Positions 25,947 to 34,185 of a DNA stretch of 51,305 bases are shown piece by piece (position 1 is the first letter of the stretch; every line of letters begins with the position of its first letter). The notes below the pieces were generated by a model. That model was not told the DNA's origin. It saw only the letters and a program-made list of their open reading frames with translations, and ran no database searches. The translations under genes and the position numbers were made by a program. The DNA is from Pontibacter aydingkolensis (GTDB lineage Bacteria > Bacteroidota > Bacteroidia > Cytophagales > Hymenobacteraceae), in NCBI RefSeq assembly GCF_019443125.1, contig NZ_JAHYXK010000023.1, positions 1 to 51,305 on the forward strand, in the 5' to 3' direction.

Positions 25947-26492
25947 ATGCCTGCACCATCTGCATCTTTCAAAAAAGCTGTTAAACAACTTAGCGATAAA
26001 GAAAAGGAAGCACTCTTGTTAAAGGCCGTGCGCCGCGATGCCGAGTTGTACGACATGTTTTCTTACGAACTGGGCGAACTGACGCTGGAAGAGGTGTATG
26101 AGCAAAGCGCTGACAAGATACATGAACTGCTGATAAATGCTAATGGCCGCAGCCTCACAAAAGCATTGGCAAAAGCCCTGCGTAAAGCAGTTAAAGAGAT
26201 TGCCCGATTCAAGCGCATCACCAAAGACCCTAAAACGGAGGTAGACCTGCACCTTTATACGCTGCGCCTCATCTTCAGCAATTTTACCGCGCAGTTCGAC
26301 AGCTATTACAAGGTATTCTATACCTCAACTGCCAGACTCCTGCTGCGCACCATACAGCTTATCCGCAAAAACCTCCACGAAGATTACCATTTGGAATATA
26401 AGCAGGAACTGGATGAGTTTCTGGAAATGATACATGAACGTAATAAACCTTTATCGTTTGAGTTACCTAAGGAGTTCGAGACCGATGATTAA
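25947..26492 (+). CDS. Conserved hypothetical helical protein
   Basis: 181 residues. I do not recognise a named domain. It is strongly charged and predicted all-helical, starting with FKKAVKQLSDKEKEALLLKAVRRDAELYDMFSYELG, and shows no signal peptide, no membrane segment and no catalytic motif. The composition (Lys, Glu, Leu, Arg) and regular heptad-like spacing suggest a cytoplasmic helical bundle. Codon use resembles its neighbours and the ATG start is clear. It is monocistronic, preceded by a long inverted-repeat unit and followed by a cluster of small hairpins. Proteins of this kind look restricted to Bacteroidota, but that is from memory. Confidence 0.7.
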   Translation: MPAPSASFKKAVKQLSDKEKEALLLKAVRRDAELYDMFSYELGELTLEEVYEQSADKIHELLINANGRSLTKALAKALRKAVKEIARFKRITKDPKTEVDLHLYTLRLIFSNFTAQFDSYYKVFYTSTARLLLRTIQLIRKNLHEDYHLEYKQELDEFLEMIHERNKPLSFELPKEFETDD

Positions 26493-26541
26493 GGGGGTTT
26501 TAATAATCTAAGGGATTGGCTACAGCACTATCGTCTTATAT

Positions 26542-26744
26542 ACCGCCAGTTTGAGCGCAGCGGTAACTGGTGGTAAAGTATAGCAGCAGTTTTAAACTGC
26601 TTTGCTTCGGAGAAGCAAGGACCATAAAGGCTTTTGATACGCTTTATACTTTGGCAAAAGTAGAACCCACCCCCAGCCCCTCCCAAGAGGGGAATCTCTC
26701 AACTTATACTTTTCTGCTTGCGCAGAAAACCAATTGCAAATTGG
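26542..26744. repeat. Cluster of five small hairpins in a non-coding spacer
   Basis: The spacer 26493-26812 has no gene. It holds successive palindromes: accgccagtt/aactggtggt (26542-26574), gcagttttaaactgc (26586-26600), ttgcttcggagaagcaa (26602-26618), tttctgcttgcgcagaaa (26711-26728) and ccaattgcaaattgg (26730-26744). Between the third and fourth lies a CCCACCCCCAGCCCCTCC block at about 26671-26688, related to copies near 22.1-22.3 kb and 47.2 kb. This has the look of a REP/BIME-type mosaic rather than a single terminator. Confidence 0.6.
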
Positions 26745-26812
26745 AATCATGTACAGCCACAAGCTAATCTGACGTTAAACTTGCGGTATGATCGTTACTA
26801 CAGCTAAAACCT

Positions 26813-27577
26813 CTACAACCCTGAAACCTGTATTTCCTCCAGATTAATCTCTGACACTTTCTTTAAATTACCTGCCTCAAAAGCCTTATCGTAGTTCTCG
26901 AGTGCGAACTTTTCTTCAGAAGTATAGTTCATGTAATCCTGGAACAACACCCCTCCTACCTTTCTTGGATTTACAGCCTCCCGGAAACGACTGCCTTCTG
27001 TGCCGTCTTCCTCTTTAAAACTATAGGCCAGGTAATCCATAGTATTCTTCTGCTGATGAAACCAGTACACATACACATCCTCATAATCTTCGCCGCCACC
27101 TTCCTGCGCGAAGGTCACTTTTACTTTATGATAAGGTTCGCCATTAACAGTAGCTTCTCCCAGATACTCTTTCTGTACAGCGGCATCGTTTAAAAAGTAT
27201 GGAAGCAGCGCAAAGTATATCACCCCATTTACCGATGAAGTATAAGCTTTCTGTCTCTCCTCTGGCAGCTCTATTTCTGCATCATCTGCGGTGCGTTTAA
27301 AGCCGCTGTTGCTCATCACGTCGTGTATGCGCTGGCCTGTAGAGTCTTCGGTAAAAGTGCGGCTGTAAACAAAGGCGCCATTATCGCGGAGCGCACGGTA
27401 TTGCCTGTCTCTGAACTTAAAAGTAACAACAGCTTTATCGAGGTGCTGTCCGCCATGGGCTGCAATAGCCTGATCAACTATTTGGTGGGCGTCAGGTGTT
27501 TCTTTTTCGCTGCAGGCAGCTATAAAAAGGATGCAAAGTATAAACCCGGCGTAAAGTATGGCTTGTAGCTTTTTCAT
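26813..27577 (-). CDS. Lipoprotein of the DUF6503-like type
   Basis: About 254 residues from ATG 27577. An upstream in-frame ATG at 27622 would add 15 hydrophobic residues and hide the signal peptide, so the inner start is preferred. MKKLQAILYAGFILCILFIAACSEKE is a lipoprotein signal with lipobox IAAC. The mature part begins with ..IVDQAIAAHGG, a motif shared by Bacteroidota periplasmic proteins that I associate with DUF6503, then beta-rich sequence (VTFKFRDRQYRALRDNG, YHKVKVTFAQEGGGEDYEDVYVYWF). This resembles LolA/outer-membrane lipoprotein-sorting folds, so a lipid or hydrophobic ligand role is possible. No catalytic motif is seen. Confidence 0.7.
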   Translation of the reverse strand: MKKLQAILYAGFILCILFIAACSEKETPDAHQIVDQAIAAHGGQHLDKAVVTFKFRDRQYRALRDNGAFVYSRTFTEDSTGQRIHDVMSNSGFKRTADDAEIELPEERQKAYTSSVNGVIYFALLPYFLNDAAVQKEYLGEATVNGEPYHKVKVTFAQEGGGEDYEDVYVYWFHQQKNTMDYLAYSFKEEDGTEGSRFREAVNPRKVGGVLFQDYMNYTSEEKFALENYDKAFEAGNLKKVSEINLEEIQVSGL

Positions 27578-27630
27578 TTGATTAATCAGTAATAAAAGCC
27601 AAAGGTAAAAAGCTATAAGCAAATAAAAAC

Positions 27631-27669
27631 AAAAAGCCGCTTTGGAGTTTACTCCTAAAGCGGCTTTTT
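27631..27669. terminator. Bidirectional terminator downstream of yceI copy 1
   Basis: AAAAAGCCGCTTTGGAGT (27631-27648) pairs with ACTCCTAAAGCGGCTTTTT (27651-27669), nearly perfect, with A and T runs at the outer ends. It lies 16 bp after the stop of the yceI gene and ahead of the lipoprotein gene. Confidence 0.85.
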
Positions 27670-27684
27670 ACTGATTTATCTTAT

Positions 27685-28350
27685 TTATTTTGTAGCTGTT
27701 ATATCTAGATTAAGTCTGAACTCATCTGAGATAGCTTTATCGCCTAAATCCCCGAAAAAAGTCTCGGAACCAAAGCGCACATCAAATTTAGAGCGATCTA
27801 CGGTTACATCGGCTTTTGCATTAACGGTGTTATCGCTAACTGTAATAAGAGCCGGAAAACTGATTCGCTCAGTTTTATCTTTAATGGTAAGGTCGCCCTG
27901 CACCTCATGGTTTGGCTGCCCCGCGGCTGCATCGGCAATTGGGGTTACACCTGTAATTTTAAAAATGGCTGTAGGATATGTTTCCACGCCAAAAAAGTCA
28001 TCAGATTTCAGATGCCCCACCAGTTTATCATTCTGCTCCTGATCAGTCAGGTCTTTATTGGTGATGCTTCGCATGTCCATCACAATCTCGCCGCCGGTCA
28101 GGTTGTTGTTGCTGTCTACAGTAACGTTGCCGCTTTGCAGTTTTATTTCACCCTCATGCTTGCCCAATACTTTTTCGCCATGCCATGTAACTATGCTCTG
28201 GCCCTGGGCCACCTGGTATACTTCGCCCTCTTCGGTTGCGGTGGCTTCGGTTGCTACTTCAGTGTTTTCTGTTGTTTCAGAGGTTTCCCCGCCACAGGCT
28301 GTCAGAAACAATGCTGCTATAAAACTGAGGTAAAAAGTTGTTTTTCTCAT
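27685..28350 (-). CDS. YceI-family lipoprotein (copy 1)
   Basis: 221 residues. A lipoprotein signal (FIAALFLTACGGE) is followed by a Thr/Glu-rich linker (about 24-42) and one YceI domain. YceI domains are lipocalin-like barrels that bind long polyprenyl or other hydrophobic chains in the periplasm. Family marks are SIVTWHGEKVLGKHEGEIKLQSG, LVGHLKSDDFFGVETYPTAIFKITGV and the closing DEFRLNLDI. It is a paralogue of the gene at 28548-29198, with a different membrane-anchoring mode. A MarR-type palindrome lies 37-50 bp upstream of its start. Confidence 0.92.
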   Translation of the reverse strand: MRKTTFYLSFIAALFLTACGGETSETTENTEVATEATATEEGEVYQVAQGQSIVTWHGEKVLGKHEGEIKLQSGNVTVDSNNNLTGGEIVMDMRSITNKDLTDQEQNDKLVGHLKSDDFFGVETYPTAIFKITGVTPIADAAAGQPNHEVQGDLTIKDKTERISFPALITVSDNTVNAKADVTVDRSKFDVRFGSETFFGDLGDKAISDEFRLNLDITATK

Positions 28351-28386
28351 GATGTTTTTCTTTTGGTATGGCTACAAGCTATATTA

Positions 28387-28400
28387 AATGTACATACATT
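28387..28400 (-). promoter_or_regulatory. MarR-type operator upstream of yceI copy 1
   Basis: AATGTACATACATT is a perfect inverted repeat (AATGTA-CA-TACATT) within a longer near-palindrome at 28383-28404. The same core ATGTACATACAT occurs just upstream of marR at 29725-29736. Confidence 0.65.
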
Positions 28401-28547
28401 AAATAGTTAAACGCATTATCATACTTAAGGTTTTAAATTAGCTAACCCGAGATTTATACTTTTTGAGTGGCTACAGACGAAAACCGCCCCACACTGTTAC
28501 CAGCATGGAGCGGAAATCGAATATTTATACTTTATGCTTAGCTGTAA

Positions 28548-29198
28548 TTACTGCTTTGCAGTTACATCCAGTGTTACTACAAAATCGTCGTAGATGGCTT
28601 TATCACCCAGGCTGTCGAAAAAGCTGGTAGAGGCATAGCGCACATCATACTTTGCACGGTTGATAGTTACATCTCCTTTGGCAGAAGCTACACCATTTTT
28701 AACAGAAATCGTTGCCGGGAAGCTAACCTGGTTTGTAATGCCTTTTATAGTAAGGTCGCCGGTTACCGTATGGTTTGGCTGGCCTGCTGCAGCTTTCGCG
28801 ATTGGCTTAACACCAGTTATCTTGAAAGTTGCGGTTGGGTGCTTATCTACGCCAAAGAAATCGTCGTTTTTCAGGTGGCCAACAAGCTTCTGGTTGTACT
28901 CTGCGTCCTTAATGTCAGAACAGGTAATTGTGTTCATGTCAATCACGAACGTACCGCCTGTTACTTTAGACCCTTCGATCAGCATCTGGCCGCTTTTCAG
29001 GGAGATATTGCCCATGTGCTCACCGGTTACTTTTTTGGCATGCCATTTCAGGTCGCTTTTAGCAACATCTACTTTAAAGGCACGCGCCTTTGCAGGGGCA
29101 GCAACTTCGGTTGCAGTGGTTGTATTTGGTGTATTTCCGGCTGTAGCTGTAAACATTACAGCAGATGCCAGTGAAGCAAGAATTACTAACTTTTTCAT
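28548..29198 (-). CDS. YceI-family periplasmic protein (copy 2)
   Basis: 216 residues. A Sec signal peptide (MKKLVILASLASAVMFTATAG) without a lipobox precedes one YceI domain: SDLKWHAKKVTGEHMGNISLKSG, LVGHLKNDDFFGVDKHPTATFKITGV, VSFPATISVKNG and DDFVVTLDVTAKQ. It is soluble in the periplasm, unlike its lipidated paralogue. The gene follows marR by 41 bp in the same direction with no terminator between, so the two are probably cotranscribed. An imperfect hairpin at 28486-28515 lies downstream. Confidence 0.92.
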   Translation of the reverse strand: MKKLVILASLASAVMFTATAGNTPNTTTATEVAAPAKARAFKVDVAKSDLKWHAKKVTGEHMGNISLKSGQMLIEGSKVTGGTFVIDMNTITCSDIKDAEYNQKLVGHLKNDDFFGVDKHPTATFKITGVKPIAKAAAGQPNHTVTGDLTIKGITNQVSFPATISVKNGVASAKGDVTINRAKYDVRYASTSFFDSLGDKAIYDDFVVTLDVTAKQ

Positions 29199-29239
29199 CT
29201 AATCTATTTAAGGTAATTATTTAAACTCTTTTTTTTTGA

Positions 29240-29707
29240 TTATCCCCTGATCTTATCCAGCAGATCGCTGAGTGTTTGCGCCTCCTGGTCCGTCAGGTTC
29301 TTAATGCCGGTCACTTCGCCGCCTTCAATGCCCTCCATTTCTCTTAGCAAGGCAAGACCTTTGTCAGTGATCAGTACATCCACAGTTCTGCGGTCGGATG
29401 GGCATTGCTTGCGCGTTACCAGGCCCTTTGCTTCTAGCTTATCTACTATGCGGGACGCGTTAGACGTTTTGTCGAGCATGCGATCGATAAGCAGGCTAAT
29501 GGTTGCCGGCTCCGGATGTTGGCCGCGTAGAATGCGCAGTATATTAAACTGCGGCAGTGTAACACCATAGGGCTTAAAAAAAGCTGCCTGCTGCTGCTGT
29601 AGCCAACCCGAGGTATACACTACATTAATAAAAGCCTTCTGATAAGCATTCTTAAAGGTCTTCTGCTTGATTTCGTCTTCAATCTTCATGCAAGTAAAGT
29701 CTGTCAT
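29240..29707 (-). CDS. MarR-family transcriptional regulator
   Basis: 155 residues, a winged-helix repressor that acts as a dimer. Seen: N-terminal dimerisation helix, LPQFNILRILRGQHPEPATISLLIDRML, the recognition region NASRIVDKLEAKGLVTRKQCPSDRRTVDVLITDKG with the family's D.R motif in the wing. The start could be ATG 29707 or, six codons in, ATG 29689. Upstream at 29725-29736 is a palindrome shared with the promoter of yceI copy 1, and yceI copy 2 follows in the same transcript, so it very likely controls itself and both yceI genes. The ligand is unknown; one free Cys (in RKQCPSDR) near the wing could serve redox sensing. Confidence 0.9.
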   Translation of the reverse strand: MTDFTCMKIEDEIKQKTFKNAYQKAFINVVYTSGWLQQQQAAFFKPYGVTLPQFNILRILRGQHPEPATISLLIDRMLDKTSNASRIVDKLEAKGLVTRKQCPSDRRTVDVLITDKGLALLREMEGIEGGEVTGIKNLTDQEAQTLSDLLDKIRG

Positions 29708-29724
29708 AATGCTGATGCAAATAT

Positions 29725-29736
29725 ATGTACATACAT
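29725..29736 (-). promoter_or_regulatory. MarR-type operator upstream of marR
   Basis: ATGTACATACAT (ATGTA-CA-TACAT) lies 18 bp before the marR start codon, followed by a further half-site TTAATGTAC at 29737-29745 (+ strand). It matches the palindrome at 28387-28400. Confidence 0.65.
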
Positions 29737-29845
29737 TTAATGTACAAACACATCAACAGAATTAGTTTAAAAAAGTTTCAAGAATTTAAATAATAACCAT
29801 GCTCTAAATATAAGGCTTCTTTTGGAATGGCTTGTTAAGCTGTGA

Positions 29846-30835
29846 TTATTTAAGGTATAGAATGCCGTTTTGCTCTTTTACAAGCTTAAAAGGTTCTTCT
29901 GTTAGCATCAAAAACCCGTCCAGGTTGGCAAAATCAAAGCCGCTGCTTAGCTGCATGGCGCTCCAGATGCCCAGCGATGTTTCTATCATAGATCCGATCA
30001 TGGTCATAAGGCCATGCTTTCGGGCTAGCCTAAGCAGGCGCACCGCGTTCAGGTACCCGCCTGCTTTCATGAGTTTGATGTTCACGCCATGGAACTCTTC
30101 GCGCAGCAGCTCAAAATCTGCTTCATCGGTTACAGACTCATCTGCAACAATAGGCACGGGTGTCTGGTTTTTGATGTGAGCATAGGCAAAACCCATCGAG
30201 GCGGGCATGGGTTGCTCCATAGAAATTACGCGCCCCCTGTCCAGCGATTTAAGAAAGGTCATTAGTTTATCCGGATCTGTCCAACTCTCGCAGCCTTCCA
30301 GCATAAGCAGCCTCTCTGATACGCGCAACAGGTTATGAACCAGTTCAGTATCCGTATCTGGCGTTACTCTCAGCTTTAAGCAGCAAAACCTGTTTACATG
30401 CTGGTCCTGCATAAAGGCCAATGCCTGCTCCGGTTCTATGGCTGGCAACGAGAAGCAGGTAGGCTGCTGATGCGGCGGACGCTGCCCCAGCAGTTGGTTT
30501 ACCGGCATGCTGTGCACCTGGCAATAATAATGCAGGTACGCAGACTCTACGGCAAAGCGAAGCGAGTTAATGGGCTGGTGCTCCAACAGCAGTTGCAACA
30601 GGTCGTCCATACTTTTAACCTGGGCCAGGCCAGCCATCAGCAGTACCTGGTATTGCTGCAATAGCAGTTCCGGCGTCTCTGCAAACCGTAGTTGCGGGGC
30701 CGCCTCACCAAACCCGTTAAAATTACCATCAGACACCTGCACCAGAAAGTTGATCCTTTCCTGCCCCGAGCACCCTGCCGTTTTCATTTTATACTTTAGG
30801 GTCAGGTGCAGCGCCTCAATGTGCCAAGTAAGCAT
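29846..30835 (-). CDS. Enolase-superfamily enzyme (dipeptide epimerase/muconate lactonizing-like), altered active site
   Basis: About 329 residues from ATG 30835; the frame extends upstream to 30913 but the enzyme N-terminal domain (ALHLTLKYKMKTAG ... VSDGNFNGFGEAAP) starts after the inner ATG. The barrel shows metal ligands Glu207 (SMEQPM) and Asp232 (VADESV) and catalytic Lys254 (NIKLMKAGG). In L-Ala-D/L-Glu epimerases a KxK motif and an Asp ligand precede these. Here they read K154-L-R156 and Glu180 (MLEGCESW), so the second Lys and the first Asp are replaced. It may have a changed reaction, such as o-succinylbenzoate synthase-like dehydration, or be weakly active. The standard dipeptide epimerase annotation should be taken as tentative. 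Confidence 0.75.
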   Translation of the reverse strand: MLTWHIEALHLTLKYKMKTAGCSGQERINFLVQVSDGNFNGFGEAAPQLRFAETPELLLQQYQVLLMAGLAQVKSMDDLLQLLLEHQPINSLRFAVESAYLHYYCQVHSMPVNQLLGQRPPHQQPTCFSLPAIEPEQALAFMQDQHVNRFCCLKLRVTPDTDTELVHNLLRVSERLLMLEGCESWTDPDKLMTFLKSLDRGRVISMEQPMPASMGFAYAHIKNQTPVPIVADESVTDEADFELLREEFHGVNIKLMKAGGYLNAVRLLRLARKHGLMTMIGSMIETSLGIWSAMQLSSGFDFANLDGFLMLTEEPFKLVKEQNGILYLK

Positions 30836-31134
30836 ATAACATACTATTTGTAGATCTAAGTCATACTTCACAATACGTGTAAATTGCCTTATTAACCACC
30901 TCAAACTGCACAATTTACGATACTAGTGAGGCATACTTTTCCGGATCGTTAAAATTTATTTTTAAATACGCCATGCTGCTGTTTGCCAATGTGTGTTTTG
31001 CATCTATATTTGCTAAATTTTTATAGGTGTATCCATAGCCATTTTTATTTATTCTGGTTCTTTTGAGCAAGGTTTTGATCTAGTATATACTTACCTGCCA
31101 GGCCCCTGAGACCAGCTGCCTTTATGTTCATTTT

Positions 31135-32574
31135 ATGAAGAAATCTTTTCTGCCTTTGGCTACGCTGGTTTGCATTACCATAGCGGCCATACTTACTGTT
31201 TTGCAACAGTATGAAATCATCAATTTGTCGGCTGATGTGCTGACTTCGGTGCGTTGGGCTGGCATTGGTGTATTGCTGATGTACGGTATTCAAAAGCGTT
31301 CACTAACAACCTGGATCCTGATAAGCATGGTGGTAGGCGCCGAGATCGGGTACGACTTCCCTAGCTTTGCCACTAACCTGAACGTGCTCAGCAAAGTATT
31401 CCTGAAACTGATCAAGACCATTATCGCGCCGCTTATATTTGCCACGCTGGTAGTAGGTATAGCCGGCCACTCTAACCTGAAACAGGTAGGAAGTATGGGT
31501 TGGAAGGCTATTGTATACTTTGAGATTGTAACCACACTCGCCCTTTTCATTGGTCTGGCTGCTATCAATATCAGTAAGGCCGGCGAAGGCATCAGCATGA
31601 ACCTGGCCGAAGTAAACGATGAGATTGCCCCGGCTGCCAAACAATCGGCCTCTGACATTATACTTCACGTGTTCCCGGAGAACGTAGCCAAATCCATCGC
31701 TGAAGGGCAAGTCCTGCAGATTGTGGTATTTAGTGTGCTGTTTGCGATTGGCCTGGCCATGGTAAACGAGAAAAAGCGCAAGCCTATGCTCGACTTCTGC
31801 GAAAGTCTTTCTGAGACTATGTTCAAGTTCACGAACATTATCATGTACTTTGCACCAATCGGTGTAGGTGCCGCCATTGCTTATACTGTTGGCCACATGG
31901 GCTTAGGTATCCTGGTAAACCTGTTCCAGTTACTGGCTACACTGTATGTCGCGCTAATTGCTTTCGTGTTACTGGTTTTACTTCCAGTTGCCCTTATTGC
32001 CCGCATTCCTATAGTGCGCTTCCTGAAGGCTATTTCGGGCCCGGTTTCTATTGCCTTTGCCACAACAAGCTCCGAGGCTGCCCTGCCACGCGCCATGGAA
32101 GAAATGGAAAAACTGGGTGTGCCGCGTAAAATCGTTGCCTTCGTAATGCCTACCGGTTACAGCTTTAACCTGGATGGCACTACTTTATACTTAGCGCTTG
32201 CCGCTGTTTTTGTGGCGCAGGCTGCCGGTATTCCGCTTAGCTGGGAACAGCAACTGGTAATGGTGTTTACCCTGATGCTAACAAGTAAAGGTGTGGCTGG
32301 TGTGCCACGCGCCTCCCTTGTTATACTTTTAGGTACAGTAGCCTCTTTCGACTTGCCGGTTTGGCCGGTGTTTGCCATACTCGGAATTGATGAGCTGATG
32401 GATATGGCACGCACCTCTGTAAACGTTACCGGTAACTGTCTAGCCACAGCCGTAGTGGCCCGTTGGGAAGGTGAATTTAACCCAGAGCCGGAAATTGGTT
32501 TAGTAGAAACTACGAATCCTGAGATAGTTGTTGAAACAGCAGAGAAAGAAGAAAGAGAAACTGAGCTGGTATAA
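31135..32574 (+). CDS. Dicarboxylate/amino acid:cation symporter (DAACS family)
   Basis: 479 residues with about nine or more membrane segments. It imports C4-dicarboxylates or acidic amino acids with Na+ or H+ (GltP/DctA/GltPh group). Marks: an extended N-terminus with two extra hydrophobic segments, FLKLIKTIIAPLIFATLVVGIAG, the HP1 serine-rich tip FATTSSEAALPRAME, the TM7 signature MPTGYSFNLDGTTLYLALA, and the HP2/TM8 region TSKGVAGVPRASLVIL and DELMDMARTSVNVTGN. The Asp and Arg of TM8 (DMARTSVNVTGN) fit the family's substrate site. The C-terminal tail is acidic. It is monocistronic. Confidence 0.95.
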   Translation: MKKSFLPLATLVCITIAAILTVLQQYEIINLSADVLTSVRWAGIGVLLMYGIQKRSLTTWILISMVVGAEIGYDFPSFATNLNVLSKVFLKLIKTIIAPLIFATLVVGIAGHSNLKQVGSMGWKAIVYFEIVTTLALFIGLAAINISKAGEGISMNLAEVNDEIAPAAKQSASDIILHVFPENVAKSIAEGQVLQIVVFSVLFAIGLAMVNEKKRKPMLDFCESLSETMFKFTNIIMYFAPIGVGAAIAYTVGHMGLGILVNLFQLLATLYVALIAFVLLVLLPVALIARIPIVRFLKAISGPVSIAFATTSSEAALPRAMEEMEKLGVPRKIVAFVMPTGYSFNLDGTTLYLALAAVFVAQAAGIPLSWEQQLVMVFTLMLTSKGVAGVPRASLVILLGTVASFDLPVWPVFAILGIDELMDMARTSVNVTGNCLATAVVARWEGEFNPEPEIGLVETTNPEIVVETAEKEERETELV

Positions 32575-32595
32575 TTATAGTTTTATAGATTTGAG

Positions 32596-32624
32596 GAGGC
32601 CACAGTTGTACAAACTGTGGCCTC
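32596..32624 (+). terminator. Terminator after the symporter gene
   Basis: Perfect 12-bp stem, gaggccacagtt (32596-32607) with aactgtggcctc (32613-32624), 5-nt loop, followed by TTTGATTTT. Confidence 0.85.
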
Positions 32625-32782
32625 TTTGATTTTATACCTGATTCTCAAGTGGCATCTAGACCAGGTTAGCAGGTACAAAGCACCCATCCAGCACAATTTT
32701 TGACAGTAACTGCAGTTTTTTGTAATTTCATGCATATAAAATTGCCTTTTTACAGTACACTACTTCTAAAAAACTCCAACAT

Positions 32783-34141
32783 ATGAAAAACAGAATAGTA
32801 GCGCTCCTGCTGCTCCTGCTTTTTGTCGTTTCGCCGGCAATGGCACAGCAAAGCAGCCAGAAAGACAAGATCCTGCCCTACCCTATCCACCAGAATAAAA
32901 TGGCCAATGGCCTTAACGTGGTAACAGTACCTTACAACAGCCCCGGACTTGCAGCCTTTTATATTGTGGTGCGTGCCGGCTCGCGCGAAGAGGTAGAGAA
33001 AGGAAAAACAGGCTTTGCCCACTTTTTTGAGCACATGATGTTCCGGGGCACCGACAAGTATAGCAAAGAGGCTTACGGCGACATTATGAAAGAAATGGGG
33101 GCCGCAGCCAACGCCAACACCTCCATCGACAGAACCGTGTACCATATGACAGGCAACGCCGAGATGCTGGATAAAATGTTCGAGATCGAGGCAGACCGCT
33201 TCCAGAACCTGAAGTATAGCGTGCACGACTTTAAAACAGAGGCTGGCGCCGTGAAGGGAGAGTATACAAAGAACTCAGCCAGCCCGTACCAGCAGCTTTA
33301 CGAGAAAACCGTGAGCACCGCTTTTAACAAGCATACCTACTCGCATACTACCATGGGCTTTTTCGAGGATGTGGTAGATATGCCAAACCAATACGACTAC
33401 TCACTAATATTCTTTGATCGTTTTTACCGCCCAGAGTATACTACCATCGTAGTAGTTGGTGATGTAACGCCGGAGCGTGTAAACAACCTGGCACAGCAAT
33501 ATTTCGGAGACTGGAAGCGCGGCAACTATAAGCCCAACATTCCCACCGAGCCAAAGCAAACCCAAACGCGCTACGCACATGTGCAGCAGCAGGGCTTTCC
33601 GCCATACTTAAGCCTAAACTTTAAAGGCCCGGCCTTCTCCGACAAAGACAAAGACCTGCCTGCTTTAAGTATACTTTCTACTATACTTTTTGCTGAAAAC
33701 TCTGACCTGTACCGAAAACTTGTAGTTACAGAGCAGAAAGCACGCTTTATTGGTGGCGGTCCGCAATTTTCCCGCGACCCCAACCTTATCTCGGTGGCAG
33801 CATCTGTACTTAAAGCCGAAGACATGCAGTATGTGAAAGATGAGTTGATGAAGGCACTAAATGAGGCCAAAACCAAGCCAGTGGACGCCCAGAAACTTGC
33901 CGATACCAAATCACGCATCAAGTATGGTTTTGCCATGAGCATGGACAGCCCCGATGCCATAGCCAACTCGCTGGCCCGTTTTATCTGGCTAACCGGCGAC
34001 CCGGAGTCTATCAACAACCTGTATGGCGTTTTTGATACCATTACGGCCCAAGACCTGATGAATGTGGCTAAGAAGTACTTTGTAACCCAGACGCTTACGG
34101 TTGGCACCATTGCCCCTACCGAGAAGTCACCGGTTAAGTAA
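32783..34141 (+). CDS. M16-family zinc metallopeptidase (active subunit)
   Basis: 452 residues. The signal peptide ends at SPAMAQQ. The inverted zinc motif HxxEH is present as His80-Phe-Phe-Glu83-His84 (FAHFFEHMMFRGT), and the third ligand Glu is in GAVKGEYTKN about 75 residues on, as in M16B peptidases. The second half repeats the fold without the motif. It should cleave peptides in the periplasm. The next gene, 44 bp downstream, encodes an M16 protein without the zinc motif, so the two probably form a heterodimer, as known for other bacterial M16B pairs. Confidence 0.93.
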   Translation: MKNRIVALLLLLLFVVSPAMAQQSSQKDKILPYPIHQNKMANGLNVVTVPYNSPGLAAFYIVVRAGSREEVEKGKTGFAHFFEHMMFRGTDKYSKEAYGDIMKEMGAAANANTSIDRTVYHMTGNAEMLDKMFEIEADRFQNLKYSVHDFKTEAGAVKGEYTKNSASPYQQLYEKTVSTAFNKHTYSHTTMGFFEDVVDMPNQYDYSLIFFDRFYRPEYTTIVVVGDVTPERVNNLAQQYFGDWKRGNYKPNIPTEPKQTQTRYAHVQQQGFPPYLSLNFKGPAFSDKDKDLPALSILSTILFAENSDLYRKLVVTEQKARFIGGGPQFSRDPNLISVAASVLKAEDMQYVKDELMKALNEAKTKPVDAQKLADTKSRIKYGFAMSMDSPDAIANSLARFIWLTGDPESINNLYGVFDTITAQDLMNVAKKYFVTQTLTVGTIAPTEKSPVK

Positions 34142-34185
34142 ACCACAGTTAAATAGAAGTTTATCGAAACATCAAGTATAAAAGT

